Assembly: GCA_033764095.1 (NCBI GenBank)
Contig: JANRJF010000351.1
Coordinates: forward strand, 1-15,501
Length of the DNA: 15,501 nt
From: JBDTMT01 sp033764095
Lineage (GTDB): Bacteria > Desulfobacterota > Binatia > HRBIN30 > CADEER01
Direction: 5' to 3'
Both the position numbers and the translations under genes were made by a program. How positions within the stretch are numbered: the stretch's first letter is position 1; the number at the start of each line of letters is the position of its first letter. A model generated the notes under the pieces. The model searched no databases, was not told the DNA's origin, and worked only from the letters and a program-made list of their open reading frames with translations. Shown in pieces: positions 1 through 6,729 of this stretch.

Positions 1-859
1 CATGACGCACTTCCGCATCCCGGTGATCAAGGACGGCATGGACATGGACGCCATCATCAAAGAGGGCGGCCACATGCTCGCGACGATGAACCCCAACCCC
101 AGGATGATGGAGCGCATCAACCCGATCGAGCTCAACGGCGGTCAGGGAGCCGAGCGCCTGTGCGACCGCTACGACATCACGCGCAGTGAGCTCGACGCAT
201 GGGCGCTGCTGAGCCACCAGCGCGCCGTCGCCGCGCAGGCGGCGGGTCGCTTCGCCGACGAGATCGTGCCGGTCGAGGGCGTGACACCGGAGGGCGAGCC
301 GCGCCAGTTCGATCGCGACCAGGGTCCCCGCGCCGACACCACGCTGGAGCGCATCGCCGGGCTGCAGCCGATCTATCGCGCCGACGGTCGGATCACAGCC
401 GCCGCCGCGTCGGGCCAGGCGGACGGCGCCGCGGTGTGCGTCGTCATGTCGCGCCGCGAGGCGGCACGGCGCGGCCTGCGGCCGCTGGCGCTGCTGCACA
501 CCATCGCCACCGGCGCCTGCGATCCGCGGGATCTCATCTACTCGGCGATTCCGGCGACGCACCGCGCCTTCCAGCGCGCCGGCCTGGGCATGGCGGACAT
601 GGACCTGGTGGAGATCAACGAAGCGTTCGCCTGCGCGCCGATCGCACTGATGCGCGAGTTCAAAATGGCGGCGCGCGATGCCGACAAGATCAACGTCAAT
701 GGCGGCGCCTGCGCGCTCGGCCACCCGGTCGGCGCCTCGGGCGCCCGCCTGGTCGGCACGCTGGCGTTGGAGATGCGGCGCCGCGGCGCGCGCTATGGCC
801 TGGCGACCATCTGCGGCGGCATGGGCCAGGGCGCCGCGACGATCCTGGAAGGCTGTTAG
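1..859 (+). CDS. Thiolase (acetyl-CoA acyltransferase family), C-terminal part; 5' end outside window
   Basis: This is a thiolase-superfamily enzyme, which condenses or cleaves acyl-CoA (beta-ketoacyl-CoA to acyl-CoA plus acetyl-CoA), probably in the cytoplasm in fatty-acid oxidation or acetoacetyl-CoA metabolism. About 285 residues are visible, ending at TAG 857-859. Seen: NEAFA near 613-630; the glycine-rich thiolase signature GGACALGHPVGASG with the catalytic His at 722-724; and the C-terminal CGGMGQGAA block with the second catalytic Cys at 812-814. The nucleophilic Cys of the N-terminal half is not in the window. The ATG at position 2 lies inside the region that is usually ESM-S/T in this family (here M-T-H-F), so it is very likely an internal Met and the frame continues leftwards. 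The gene converges on rplQ and has no functional link to the ribosomal cluster. Substrate chain length cannot be read from this fragment. Confidence 0.93.
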   Translation, partial: MTHFRIPVIKDGMDMDAIIKEGGHMLATMNPNPRMMERINPIELNGGQGAERLCDRYDITRSELDAWALLSHQRAVAAQAAGRFADEIVPVEGVTPEGEPRQFDRDQGPRADTTLERIAGLQPIYRADGRITAAAASGQADGAAVCVVMSRREAARRGLRPLALLHTIATGACDPRDLIYSAIPATHRAFQRAGLGMADMDLVEINEAFACAPIALMREFKMAARDADKINVNGGACALGHPVGASGARLVGTLALEMRRRGARYGLATICGGMGQGAATILEGC

Positions 860-886
860 GGGGTTCGGCTGTTGGCCGGTAGAGGA

Positions 887-916
887 CTGCGGTCGGGAGT
901 TGACCCTCGACCGCAG
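887..916. terminator. Hairpin between converging thiolase and rplQ, candidate bidirectional terminator
   Basis: CTGCGGTCG at 887-895 is perfectly repeated in inverse as CGACCGCAG at 908-916, giving a 9-bp GC-rich stem. On the plus-strand RNA a G-U and a G-C pair (896/907, 897/906) can extend it to 11 bp with an 8-nt loop. It lies 27 nt after the thiolase stop and 36 nt after the rplQ stop. No U-run follows on either strand, so this is not a textbook intrinsic terminator. It could be a transcript-end stabilising hairpin used with Rho. A smaller stem CGCC-TAA-GGCG (934-944) lies between it and rplQ. The rest of 860-952 shows no gene. Confidence 0.5.
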
Positions 917-952
917 ACCCCTGACAGCGTAACCGCCTAAGGCGTAGCAGCC

Positions 953-1411
953 TCAGGCCGGCGGCAGCGCCGACTTGGCGGCCGCCTCTTCCTTCTTCTG
1001 CACCGCGCGGCGGCGGCGCTCTTTCTTCTTCTCGGCCTCGTTGCGGGCGCGGTCGCCGCGCTCGACCAGCTCGATCAGCGAGATCGCGGCGTTGTCGCCG
1101 ACACGAGCGCCGAGCTTGGTGATGCGCGTGTAGCCGCCGGGGCGCGAGGCGAAGCGTGGAGCGATCTCGTCGAACAGCTTCTTCACCATCGCATGGCCGC
1201 GCACGAACGCGGCCGCCTGCCGGCGCGCGTGCAGAGTGTTGCGCTTGCCGAGCGTGATCATCTTGTCCACCCAGCGGCGCATCTCCTTCGCCTTGGCGTC
1301 GGTGGTCTGCACGTGCTCGTGCTGCAGCAGCGACGTGACGAGGTTGCGCAGCAGCGCCTTGCGGTGCGCGCTGGTGCGGTTGAGCTTGCGGCCGGCTTTC
1401 AGGTGTCGCAT
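953..1411 (-). CDS. rplQ: 50S ribosomal protein L17
   Basis: L17 is a large-subunit protein near the peptide exit tunnel. The 152-aa product opens with the family hallmark MRHLKAGRKLNRTSAHRKAL and continues through the conserved LLQHEHVQTTDAKAKE block (residues 29-44) and the GGYTRI motif (92-97). The usual bacterial core ends around residue 118-120. After that there is a lysine-, arginine- and glutamate-rich tail (about 121-145) and a short Ala/Pro end, which make it longer than the E. coli protein (127 aa). The ATG at 1411 is preceded by GAGGA with a 7-nt spacer. It is the last gene of the cluster, 24 nt after rpoA, its normal partner in the alpha operon. A candidate terminator hairpin follows at 887-916. 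Confidence 0.97.
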   Translation of the reverse strand: MRHLKAGRKLNRTSAHRKALLRNLVTSLLQHEHVQTTDAKAKEMRRWVDKMITLGKRNTLHARRQAAAFVRGHAMVKKLFDEIAPRFASRPGGYTRITKLGARVGDNAAISLIELVERGDRARNEAEKKKERRRRAVQKKEEAAAKSALPPA

Positions 1412-1435
1412 GACGGGGTCCTCGGATCGCGCCGC

Positions 1436-2458
1436 TTACGCGCTCTCCTTCTCGCGCGCGAGCCGCTTGTCGAGCTCCTCGCGGCCGGGGAAGTTCTCGA
1501 TGTGCATGCCGAAGTCGAGGCCCATCTCGCGCAGGATCTCCTTGATCTCGTTGAGCGATTTGCGGCCGAAGTTCTTCGTCTTCAGCATCTCCGCCTCGCT
1601 GCGCTGCACCAGCTCGCCGATGTACTTGATGTCGGCGTTCTGCAGGCAGTTGGCCGAGCGGACGGACAGCTCGAGCTCGGCGACCGGGCGGAAGAGGTTC
1701 TCGTTGAGGGTCGGCGACGCGGCCTCTTCCTCGGCCTGCATCTCCGCCGTCTCTTCGAAGTTGATGAAGATGGCGAGCTGGTCCTGCAGGATGCGGGCGG
1801 CGTAGGCGACGGCGTCGTCGGGCCGCACGCTGCCGTCGGTCCACACCTCGACGGTGAGCTTGTCGTAGTCGGTGCGCTGGCCGACGCGCGCGTTGGTGAC
1901 GGTGTAGTTCACCTTGCGCACCGGCGAAAAGATCGAGTCGATCGGCACCGTGCCGACCGGCGCCTCCGCGTCCTTGTTGCGGTCGGCGGACACGTAGCCG
2001 CGGCCCATCTTGATGGTCAGCTCGGCCTGCAGGCGACCTTCCTTCGACAGCGTCGCGATCGGGTGCTCCGGGTTGAGGATCTCGAGGTTCGGACCACCCT
2101 GAATGTCGGCGGCGCGCAGCACGCCCTCGCCCTTCTTGTCGATCGTCGCATGCGCCACCAGGCCGTCGTGCAGCTTGAGGCGCACCTCCTTGAGGTTGAG
2201 GACGATGTCCGTGACGTCCTCGCGCACGCCCGGCAGGCTGGCGAACTCGTGCAGCACGCCCTCGACCTTGACGGCGGTGATCGCCGCGCCCTGCAGCGAC
2301 GACAGCAGCACGCGCCGCAGCGCGTTGCCGATGGTCGTGCCGAAGCCGCGCTCGAACGGCTCGCCGACGAACTTGCCGTAGGTGGGCGTGAGGCTCTTCT
2401 CGTCCGACTCGAGGGTCTGCGGCTTGAGGAGATCACGCCAGTTGCGTTGTGGCTGCAT
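1436..2458 (-). CDS. rpoA: DNA-directed RNA polymerase subunit alpha
   Basis: The alpha subunit dimerises to seed assembly of beta and beta' and contacts UP elements and activators through its C-terminal domain. The 340-aa product is full length. The N-terminal domain (about 1-235) has the assembly motif GEPFERGFGTTIGNALRRVLLSS (32-54) and GVREDVTDIVLNLK (77-90). An acidic linker follows (235-255: EETAEMQAEEEAA). The C-terminal domain (about 256-325) contains SVRSANCL, with Arg267 matching the DNA-contacting R265 of E. coli, and KSLNEIKEILREMGL. The end is a charged tail. ATG 2458 is preceded by TTGGAGGCG with 8 nt to the start. The 31-nt gap after rpsD is the largest in the whole cluster. 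In that leader CTCC could pair weakly (4 bp) with the GGAG of the ribosome-binding site. Confidence 0.98.
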   Translation of the reverse strand: MQPQRNWRDLLKPQTLESDEKSLTPTYGKFVGEPFERGFGTTIGNALRRVLLSSLQGAAITAVKVEGVLHEFASLPGVREDVTDIVLNLKEVRLKLHDGLVAHATIDKKGEGVLRAADIQGGPNLEILNPEHPIATLSKEGRLQAELTIKMGRGYVSADRNKDAEAPVGTVPIDSIFSPVRKVNYTVTNARVGQRTDYDKLTVEVWTDGSVRPDDAVAYAARILQDQLAIFINFEETAEMQAEEEAASPTLNENLFRPVAELELSVRSANCLQNADIKYIGELVQRSEAEMLKTKNFGRKSLNEIKEILREMGLDFGMHIENFPGREELDKRLAREKESA

Positions 2459-2489
2459 GTATTACGCCTCCAAGGGGGGAGTGGCTGAC

Positions 2490-3116
2490 TTACTTCGAGT
2501 AGAGCTCGACAATGAGCTTCTCGTTGATCGGCATGGTGAGCTCGGCGCGGGTCGGCAGCGCCTTGACGCGCGCCGAGAAGCCTTCCTTGTTCACCTCGAC
2601 CCAGTCCGGCGCGCCGCGGTGCTCGGCCTGCGCCAGCGCCTCCTGCAGGCGAGTGACCGCCTTGCTGCGCTCGCGCACGGTCACCACGTCGCCCGCCTTG
2701 AGCAGCGCCGACGGGATGTTGACCTTGTGCCCGTTGACCAGGAAGTGCCCGTGCCGCACCAACTGGCGCGCTTCCGAGCGCGAGGTCGAGAAGCCCATCC
2801 GGTAGATCATGTTGTCCAGCCGGCGCTCGAGCAGCTGCAGCAGGATTTCGCCGGTGATGCCGCGCGAGCGCTCAGCCATGGTGAAGTAGCGGCGGAACTG
2901 CCCCTCCAGCACGCCGTACATGCGCTTCACCTTCTGCTTCTCGCGCAGCTGCAGCGCGTACTCGGAGAACTTCGGCCGCTTCTGGCCGTGGTCGCCAGGC
3001 GGGTAGTTGCGGCGCTCGATGGCGCACTTGTCGGTGTAGCAGCGCTCGCCCTTCAGGTAGAGCTTGATCGCCTCGCGACGGCAGAGGCGGCAGACGGAAT
3101 CGGTATAGCGGGCCAC
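2490..3116 (-). CDS. rpsD: 30S ribosomal protein S4, zinc-binding form
   Basis: S4 is a primary 16S rRNA binder that starts assembly of the 5' domain. In E. coli it also represses the alpha operon. The 208-aa product starts MARYTDSVCRLCRREAIKLY and carries Cys9, Cys12, Cys26 and Cys31, the zinc-finger set known from the Thermus-type protein. The RNA-binding S4 domain is visible at about 98-160 (RRLDNMIYRMGF ... ARQLVRHGHFLVNG). The start is GTG at 3114-3116. It is chosen because a perfect TAAGGAG (3122-3128), whose TAA is the rpsK stop, lies 5 nt upstream. Neighbours are rpsK and rpoA, the usual alpha-operon order. Autoregulation by S4 is known for the E. coli operon, but I see no alpha-type pseudoknot leader here. 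Confidence 0.98.
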   Translation of the reverse strand: MARYTDSVCRLCRREAIKLYLKGERCYTDKCAIERRNYPPGDHGQKRPKFSEYALQLREKQKVKRMYGVLEGQFRRYFTMAERSRGITGEILLQLLERRLDNMIYRMGFSTSRSEARQLVRHGHFLVNGHKVNIPSALLKAGDVVTVRERSKAVTRLQEALAQAEHRGAPDWVEVNKEGFSARVKALPTRAELTMPINEKLIVELYSK

Positions 3117-3121
3117 GGCGG

Positions 3122-3128
3122 CTCCTTA
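3122..3128 (-). promoter_or_regulatory. rpsD ribosome-binding site fused with the rpsK stop codon
   Basis: Read on the minus strand this is TAAGGAG. The first three bases are the rpsK stop and the rest is the Shine-Dalgarno core, 5 nt before the GTG start of rpsD. It fixes the choice of the GTG start. Confidence 0.85.
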
Positions 3129-3530
3129 CACGCGCCGCCGCTTGGGAGCGCGGCAGCCGTTGTGGGGGATCGGGGTGACGTCGCGGATGATCGTGATGTG
3201 GAACCCCGCGCTCTGCAGCGAGCGTAGGGCCGACTCGCGACCGGCGCCAGGCCCCTTGACGTGCACCTGGACGTTGCGCACGCCGGAGTCCATCGCCTTC
3301 TTTGCCGCCGCGTCGGCGGCGAGCTGGGCGGCGAACGGCGTCCCCTTGCGCGAGCCCTTGAACCCGACCGCGCCGGCGCTCGACCAGGCGAGCACGTTGC
3401 CGACCTGGTCGGTGATCGTGACCAGCGTGTTGTTGAACGTCGAGTGGATGTGCACGACGCCGTCGCTGACGACGCGCTTCTGCTTCTTCTTCTTGGGCGT
3501 CGCCTTGTCGGCGGGCTTGGTCGTAGCCAT
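3126..3530 (-). CDS. rpsK: 30S ribosomal protein S11
   Basis: S11 sits on the platform of the small subunit next to the 3' major domain of 16S rRNA and the mRNA exit. The 134-aa product has a lysine-rich N-terminal tail (about 1-20), then the conserved GVVHIHSTFNNTLVTITD (24-41), SSAGAVGFKGSRKGTPFAAQ (50-69), KGPGAGRE (92-99) and the C-terminal HNGCRAPKRRRV. The Asn124-Gly125 pair is the site that forms isoaspartate in the E. coli protein. The residue after CR is Ala where many homologues have Pro. ATG 3530 has GAGGAG upstream with a 9-nt spacer. It is 27 nt after rpsM, the normal order rpsM-rpsK-rpsD. Confidence 0.97.
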   Translation of the reverse strand: MATTKPADKATPKKKKQKRVVSDGVVHIHSTFNNTLVTITDQVGNVLAWSSAGAVGFKGSRKGTPFAAQLAADAAAKKAMDSGVRNVQVHVKGPGAGRESALRSLQSAGFHITIIRDVTPIPHNGCRAPKRRRV

Positions 3531-3557
3531 GCGTGAATGCTCCTCGCGTCGCGCGGC

Positions 3558-3938
3558 TTACTTGGCCGGCGCCTTCTTCTTGCCGGCGATGGCGCGGCGC
3601 GGCCCCTTGCGCGTGCGGGCGTTGGTGTGGGTGCGCTGACCGCGCACGGGCAGATTGCGGCGGTGACGCAGGCCGCGATAGGTCCCGGTATCCATGTGGC
3701 GCTTGATGTTGAGCGCGACGTCGCGGCGCAGGTCGCCCTCGACCTTGTAGCTCTGGTCGATGACCTGGCGGATGCGCACCACCTCGTCGTCGTTGAGCTC
3801 CTCGCTCTTCTTGTTCGGGTCGATTCCCGCCTTCGACAGGATCTCGTTCGACAGCGAGCGGCCGATGCCGAAGAGGTAGGTGAGGCCGATCTCGATCCGC
3901 TTGTTACGCGGCAGATCCACGCCAGCGATACGCGCCAT
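3558..3938 (-). CDS. rpsM: 30S ribosomal protein S13
   Basis: S13 is a head protein of the small subunit that forms bridges to the large subunit and touches the P-site tRNA with its C-terminal tail. The 126-aa product starts MARIAGVDLPRNKRIEIGLTY, has the helix-two-turn-helix segment GIGRSLSNEILSKAGID (24-40), and ends with the conserved RGLRHRRNLPVRGQRTHTNARTRKG block followed by a basic tail (GKKKAPAK). ATG 3938 has GGGAG 7 nt upstream. It follows rpmJ by 18 nt and begins the alpha-operon block rpsM-rpsK-rpsD-rpoA-rplQ. Confidence 0.98.
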   Translation of the reverse strand: MARIAGVDLPRNKRIEIGLTYLFGIGRSLSNEILSKAGIDPNKKSEELNDDEVVRIRQVIDQSYKVEGDLRRDVALNIKRHMDTGTYRGLRHRRNLPVRGQRTHTNARTRKGPRRAIAGKKKAPAK

Positions 3939-3956
3939 ACGATAGCTCCCGGTTCC

Positions 3957-4070
3957 TCAGCCCTGCCGCTGCTTGTGGCGCGGGTTCTTGCACAACACCC
4001 GCACCACGCCCTGACGGCGGACGACTTTGCAGTCCTTGCAGATCTTCTTGACCGATGCCCTGACTTTCAC
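3957..4070 (-). CDS. rpmJ: 50S ribosomal protein L36, short zinc-ribbon form
   Basis: L36 is a tiny zinc protein that stabilises a 23S rRNA junction near the GTPase-associated centre. The frame reads 37 residues, starting MKVRASVKKICKDCKVVRRQ and ending in CKNPRHKQRQG, then TGA at 3957-3959. Cys11, Cys14, Cys27 and His32 form the C-C-C-H zinc site, so this is the C+ form. The start is GTG (4068-4070) with AGGAG (4077-4081) 6 nt upstream. It lies 23 nt after adk and 18 nt before rpsM. In many bacteria infA (and often map) stands between adk and rpmJ, but there is no room for either here. Confidence 0.96.
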   Translation of the reverse strand: MKVRASVKKICKDCKVVRRQGVVRVLCKNPRHKQRQG

Positions 4071-4076
4071 GTTGGT

Positions 4077-4081
4077 CTCCT
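4077..4081 (-). promoter_or_regulatory. rpmJ ribosome-binding site
   Basis: AGGAG on the minus strand, 6 nt before the GTG at 4070. It supports the GTG start of this very small gene. It lies in the 23-nt spacer that replaces the usual map/infA position. Confidence 0.8.
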
Positions 4082-4093
4082 GGGCGGCGCGGC

Positions 4094-4750
4094 TCAGGCC
4101 GCGCGGCCGGCCTCCAACCGGGCGAGGACACGATCGAGCACGTCGTGCGCGCTGCCGGTGCCCTCGATCTCACGCAGCAGGCCGCGCGAACGGTAGAAGG
4201 CGGCGAGCGGCGCCGTCGAGCGATCGTACACGTCGAGCCGCGCGTGGATGGTTTCCTCGCGGTCGTCCTCGCGCTGGTAGAGCGCACCGCCGCAGCGGTC
4301 GCAGATGTTCTCCTGACGGGGCGGATCGAAGGCGACGTGGAACATCGCCCCGCACTGACGGCACGTGCGCCGCCCGCTCAACCGCCGCACCAGCTCGTCG
4401 CGCGGCACGTCCAGGCTGACGACGTGATCGAGCGGCACGTGCTGCTCACCCAGCATCTGCTCCAGCGCCTCGGCCTGGTCGACGGTGCGCGGGAAGCCGT
4501 CGAGCATGAAGCTCGGCCGCGTTCCGGTCTCCTGCAGGCGGTGGTCGATCATGCCGATCACCAGGCGGTCGGGAACCAGCTCGCCGCGGTCCATGTACTG
4601 CTTGGCCGCCAGGCCGAGCTCGGTCCGCGACGCCACCGCGGCGCGCAGCAGGTCTCCCGAGGAGATGTGGGTCATGCCGGTGCGTTCCTGCATCAGCTTG
4701 GCTTGGGTGCCCTTGCCCGCTCCGGGCGGGCCCATGAGAATGACGCGCAT
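4094..4750 (-). CDS. adk: Adenylate kinase, long form with four-cysteine (zinc) lid
   Basis: Adenylate kinase catalyses ATP + AMP = 2 ADP in the cytoplasm. The 218-aa product starts MRVILMGPPGAGKGTQ, with the P-loop GPPGAGKGT at residues 7-15. SSGDLLRAAV (30-39) and DGFPRT (84-89) form the AMP-binding region. The long LID domain carries Cys130, Cys133, Cys150 and Cys153 (CRQC ... CDRC), the zinc-binding type known from Bacillus and many other bacteria. An ATG 45 nt further upstream (4795) is open, but it would overlap secY and add an unrelated Ala/His-rich stretch, so ATG 4750 is chosen. GGGAG lies about 11 nt upstream. The gene follows secY by 25 nt, the usual place for adk in the spc operon. 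map and infA do not follow it. Confidence 0.97.
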   Translation of the reverse strand: MRVILMGPPGAGKGTQAKLMQERTGMTHISSGDLLRAAVASRTELGLAAKQYMDRGELVPDRLVIGMIDHRLQETGTRPSFMLDGFPRTVDQAEALEQMLGEQHVPLDHVVSLDVPRDELVRRLSGRRTCRQCGAMFHVAFDPPRQENICDRCGGALYQREDDREETIHARLDVYDRSTAPLAAFYRSRGLLREIEGTGSAHDVLDRVLARLEAGRAA

Positions 4751-4775
4751 TGCCCTGTGCGCTCCCGCGTGTGCC

Positions 4776-6089
4776 TCACGTGCCGCGCCGGCCACGCAGC
4801 CGGCCCTTGCGCATGAAGCCCTGGTAGTTGCGCGTCAGGATGTGGGTCTCGATCTGCGCCACGGTGTCGAGCGCGACGCCGACGACGATCAGCAGCGCGG
4901 TGCCGCCGAAGTAGAAGGGTACGTTCAACTGCGCGATCAGGATGGTCGGTAGCACGCACACCGCGGCAATGTAGATGGCGCCGACCAGGGTGATGCGGGC
5001 GAGCACCCGGTCGATGTACTCCGCCGTGCGCGGTCCCGGGCGGATGCCGGGGATGAAGCCGCCGAACTTCTTCATGTTCTCGGCGACGTCCGAGGTGTTG
5101 AAGGTGACCGCCGTGTAGAAGTAGCTGAAGAAGATCACCAGCGCGACGAAGATCAGGTCGTAGACCAACCCGCCGCGGCTCAGCAGGCCGCTTGCCGCCT
5201 GCGCCCACGGGTGCTGGATGAACTGCGCGATGGTGGCCGGGAAGACCAGCAGCGACGAGGCGAAGATCGGCGGGATGACGCCGGCGGTGTTGAGCTTCAG
5301 CGGCAGGTGCGAGCTCTGCCCGCCGTACATGCGGCGGCCGACGACGCGTTTGGCGTACTGCACCGGAATGCGCCGCTGCCCGCGCTCGACGAAGATGATG
5401 ACGCCGACGATTGCCACCATGAAGGCGGCGAGCAGCGCCAGCATCAGGATCCCCAACTCGCCCTCGCGGACGAACTGGATGGTGGTCAGCACCGCCGACG
5501 GCAGGTTGGCGACGATGCCCGCGAAGATCAGCATCGAGATGCCGTTGCCGATGCCGCGCTCGGAAATCTGCTCGCCGATCCACATCAGGAACGCGGTGCC
5601 GGAGGCGAGCGTGATGATGGTCATGACGCGGAACGCCCAGCCCGGGTCGTAGACGATCGCCGCGCCACCAGGCGACGACAGCTTCTCCAGCCCGACGCTG
5701 ATGAAGAAGCCCTGCACGATCGCCAGCACGACGGTGCCGTAGCGGGTGTACTGCGTGATCTTGCGCCGCCCGACCTCGCCTTCCTTCGACAGGCGCTCGA
5801 GATGCGGAATGACGACGGTCATCAGCTGCAGAATGATCGACGCGCTGATGTAGGGCATGACGCCAAGCGCGGCGATGGAGAACTGTTCCAGCGCCCCGCC
5901 CGACAGCAGGTTCACCATGCCGAGCATCGAGTTGTTCACCTGTTCGAAGAACTCGGCGAGCGCCTGGCTGTCGATGCCGGGAGTCGGGATGGCGACCACG
6001 ACGCGGTACACCGCCAGCATCCCCAGCGTGAACAGCAGCCGGCGGCGCAACTCGGGAATGCGCCCGGCGTTGGCGAACCCTTCAAGCAC
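4776..6089 (-). CDS. secY: Protein translocase subunit SecY
   Basis: SecY is the channel-forming subunit of SecYEG, which moves proteins across and into the inner membrane. The 437-aa product shows ten hydrophobic segments, roughly at residues 17-37, 68-92, 117-135, 150-171, 183-203, 212-235, 270-291, 308-330, 365-387 and 392-414. Conserved pieces include PTPGID (35-40), the plug-region glycines near 57-65, SERGIGNG (176-183), the cytosolic loop ERGQRRIPVQYAKR (235-248) and GGFIPGIRPG (343-352). The start is GTG (6087-6089), overlapping the rplO stop by 8 nt. GAGGTG (6097-6102) sits 7 nt upstream. Translation is therefore probably coupled to rplO. Confidence 0.98.
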   Translation of the reverse strand: MLEGFANAGRIPELRRRLLFTLGMLAVYRVVVAIPTPGIDSQALAEFFEQVNNSMLGMVNLLSGGALEQFSIAALGVMPYISASIILQLMTVVIPHLERLSKEGEVGRRKITQYTRYGTVVLAIVQGFFISVGLEKLSSPGGAAIVYDPGWAFRVMTIITLASGTAFLMWIGEQISERGIGNGISMLIFAGIVANLPSAVLTTIQFVREGELGILMLALLAAFMVAIVGVIIFVERGQRRIPVQYAKRVVGRRMYGGQSSHLPLKLNTAGVIPPIFASSLLVFPATIAQFIQHPWAQAASGLLSRGGLVYDLIFVALVIFFSYFYTAVTFNTSDVAENMKKFGGFIPGIRPGPRTAEYIDRVLARITLVGAIYIAAVCVLPTILIAQLNVPFYFGGTALLIVVGVALDTVAQIETHILTRNYQGFMRKGRLRGRRGT

Positions 6090-6531
6090 CGGTGATCACC
6101 TCGGCGCTGCCGCCGGCGGCGGCGATACGCTCCTTCGCCGACGCGCTGAAGGCGTGTGCCTTGATCGTGAGCGCCTTGCTGAGCGTGCCCTGCCCGAGGA
6201 CCTTGATCGGGCGCTTGGCGCGCACCAGGCCCTTGGCGACCAGCGCCGCCGCATCGACGACCGCGCCGCTCTCGAAGGCGGCGTCGAGCTTGGCGAGGTT
6301 CACCACCGCCATCTCCTGGCGGAACGGGTTGTGGAAGCCGCGCTTCGGCAGGCGGCGTTGCAGCGGCATCTGGCCACCCTCGAAGCGCGGGTGCGTGTTG
6401 CCGCCGGAGCGCGCGCCGCGGCCCTTGTGGCCGCGGCCCGAGGTCTTGCCGAGGCCGGAGCCCGGACCGCGCCCGAGCCGCTTGCGCGGCTGGCGGGATC
6501 CGGGGGCGGGACGGAGATCGCTGAGATCCAT
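6082..6531 (-). CDS. rplO: 50S ribosomal protein L15
   Basis: L15 is a late-assembly large-subunit protein with a long glycine- and arginine-rich extension that enters the 23S rRNA core. The 149-aa product starts MDLSDLRPAPGSR and has the typical basic arm RKRLGRGPGSGLGKTSGRGHKG followed by FEGGQMPLQRRLPKRGF (50-66). The globular C-terminal part contains IKVLGQGTLSKALTIKAHAFS. ATG 6531 has GGAGG 8 nt upstream inside the end of rpmD. The 3' end overlaps the secY start by 8 nt. The order rpmD-rplO-secY is the standard spc order. Confidence 0.98.
   Translation of the reverse strand: MDLSDLRPAPGSRQPRKRLGRGPGSGLGKTSGRGHKGRGARSGGNTHPRFEGGQMPLQRRLPKRGFHNPFRQEMAVVNLAKLDAAFESGAVVDAAALVAKGLVRAKRPIKVLGQGTLSKALTIKAHAFSASAKERIAAAGGSAEVITGA
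6097..6102 (-). promoter_or_regulatory. secY ribosome-binding site inside rplO
   Basis: GAGGTG on the minus strand, within the last codons of rplO, 7 nt before the GTG at 6089. It supports the GTG start that overlaps the rplO stop codon. Confidence 0.75.
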
Positions 6532-6534
6532 GTC

Positions 6535-6720
6535 TTAGCCCTCCACCCGGACCAGGTGCTGCACCTTCTTGATCATGCCCAGGGTGGGCGCGTCGCCGCG
6601 CACCTGAACCTGCTTGCCGCGCCGCGTCAGGCCGAGCCCCTTCAGCGTCTGGCGCTGGCGCTCGGTCTGGCCGATCGGGCTGCCGATCAAAGTCACCGTT
6701 ACCTGTTTTGCGTCCGCCAT
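6535..6720 (-). CDS. rpmD: 50S ribosomal protein L30
   Basis: L30 is a small peripheral large-subunit protein. The 61-aa product, starting MADAKQVTVTLIGSPIG, has the family pattern VTLIGSPIGQTERQRQTLKGLGL, then RRGKQVQVRGDAPTLGMIKKVQHLVRVEG. A GTG directly before the ATG could add one residue. The ATG at 6720 is preferred because the GAGGA (6725-6729) lies 4-5 nt away from it but only about 2 nt from the GTG. The gene follows rpsE by 7 nt and precedes rplO by 3 nt. L30 is absent from some bacterial lineages, so its presence is a mild taxonomic clue. Confidence 0.96.
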   Translation of the reverse strand: MADAKQVTVTLIGSPIGQTERQRQTLKGLGLTRRGKQVQVRGDAPTLGMIKKVQHLVRVEG

Positions 6721-6724
6721 CACG

Positions 6725-6729
6725 TCCTC
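6725..6729 (-). promoter_or_regulatory. rpmD ribosome-binding site overlapping the rpsE stop
   Basis: Minus-strand TGAGGA spans the rpsE stop TGA (6728-6730) and the Shine-Dalgarno GAGGA. Its spacing favours the ATG at 6720 over the GTG at 6723. Confidence 0.7.

Noticed and set aside
860..952. Possible tRNA or small RNA gene in the longest gene-free space
   Set aside because: The 93 nt contain only the terminator-like hairpin and a small second stem; no cloverleaf or tRNA T-arm sequence is seen.
696..1844. Open frame of 382 codons on the minus strand across thiolase, rplQ and rpoA
   Set aside because: It is out of frame with rpoA and rplQ, runs through the intergenic hairpin into the thiolase, and is Arg/Gly/Pro-rich low complexity.
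1193..2488. Open frame of 431 codons on the plus strand opposite rplQ/rpoA
   Set aside because: It is antisense to two certain genes. The translation is a His/Leu/Arg/Val-rich mirror of GC-rich codons, with no recognisable domain.
2382..3227. Open frame of 281 codons on the plus strand opposite rpsD
   Set aside because: Antisense shadow of rpsD with low-complexity Leu/Arg/Val/Ala composition.
4751..4795. Upstream ATG for adk adding 15 residues
   Set aside because: The P-loop start MRVILMGPPGAGKGT is the family N-terminus. The extension overlaps secY and has no conservation pattern.
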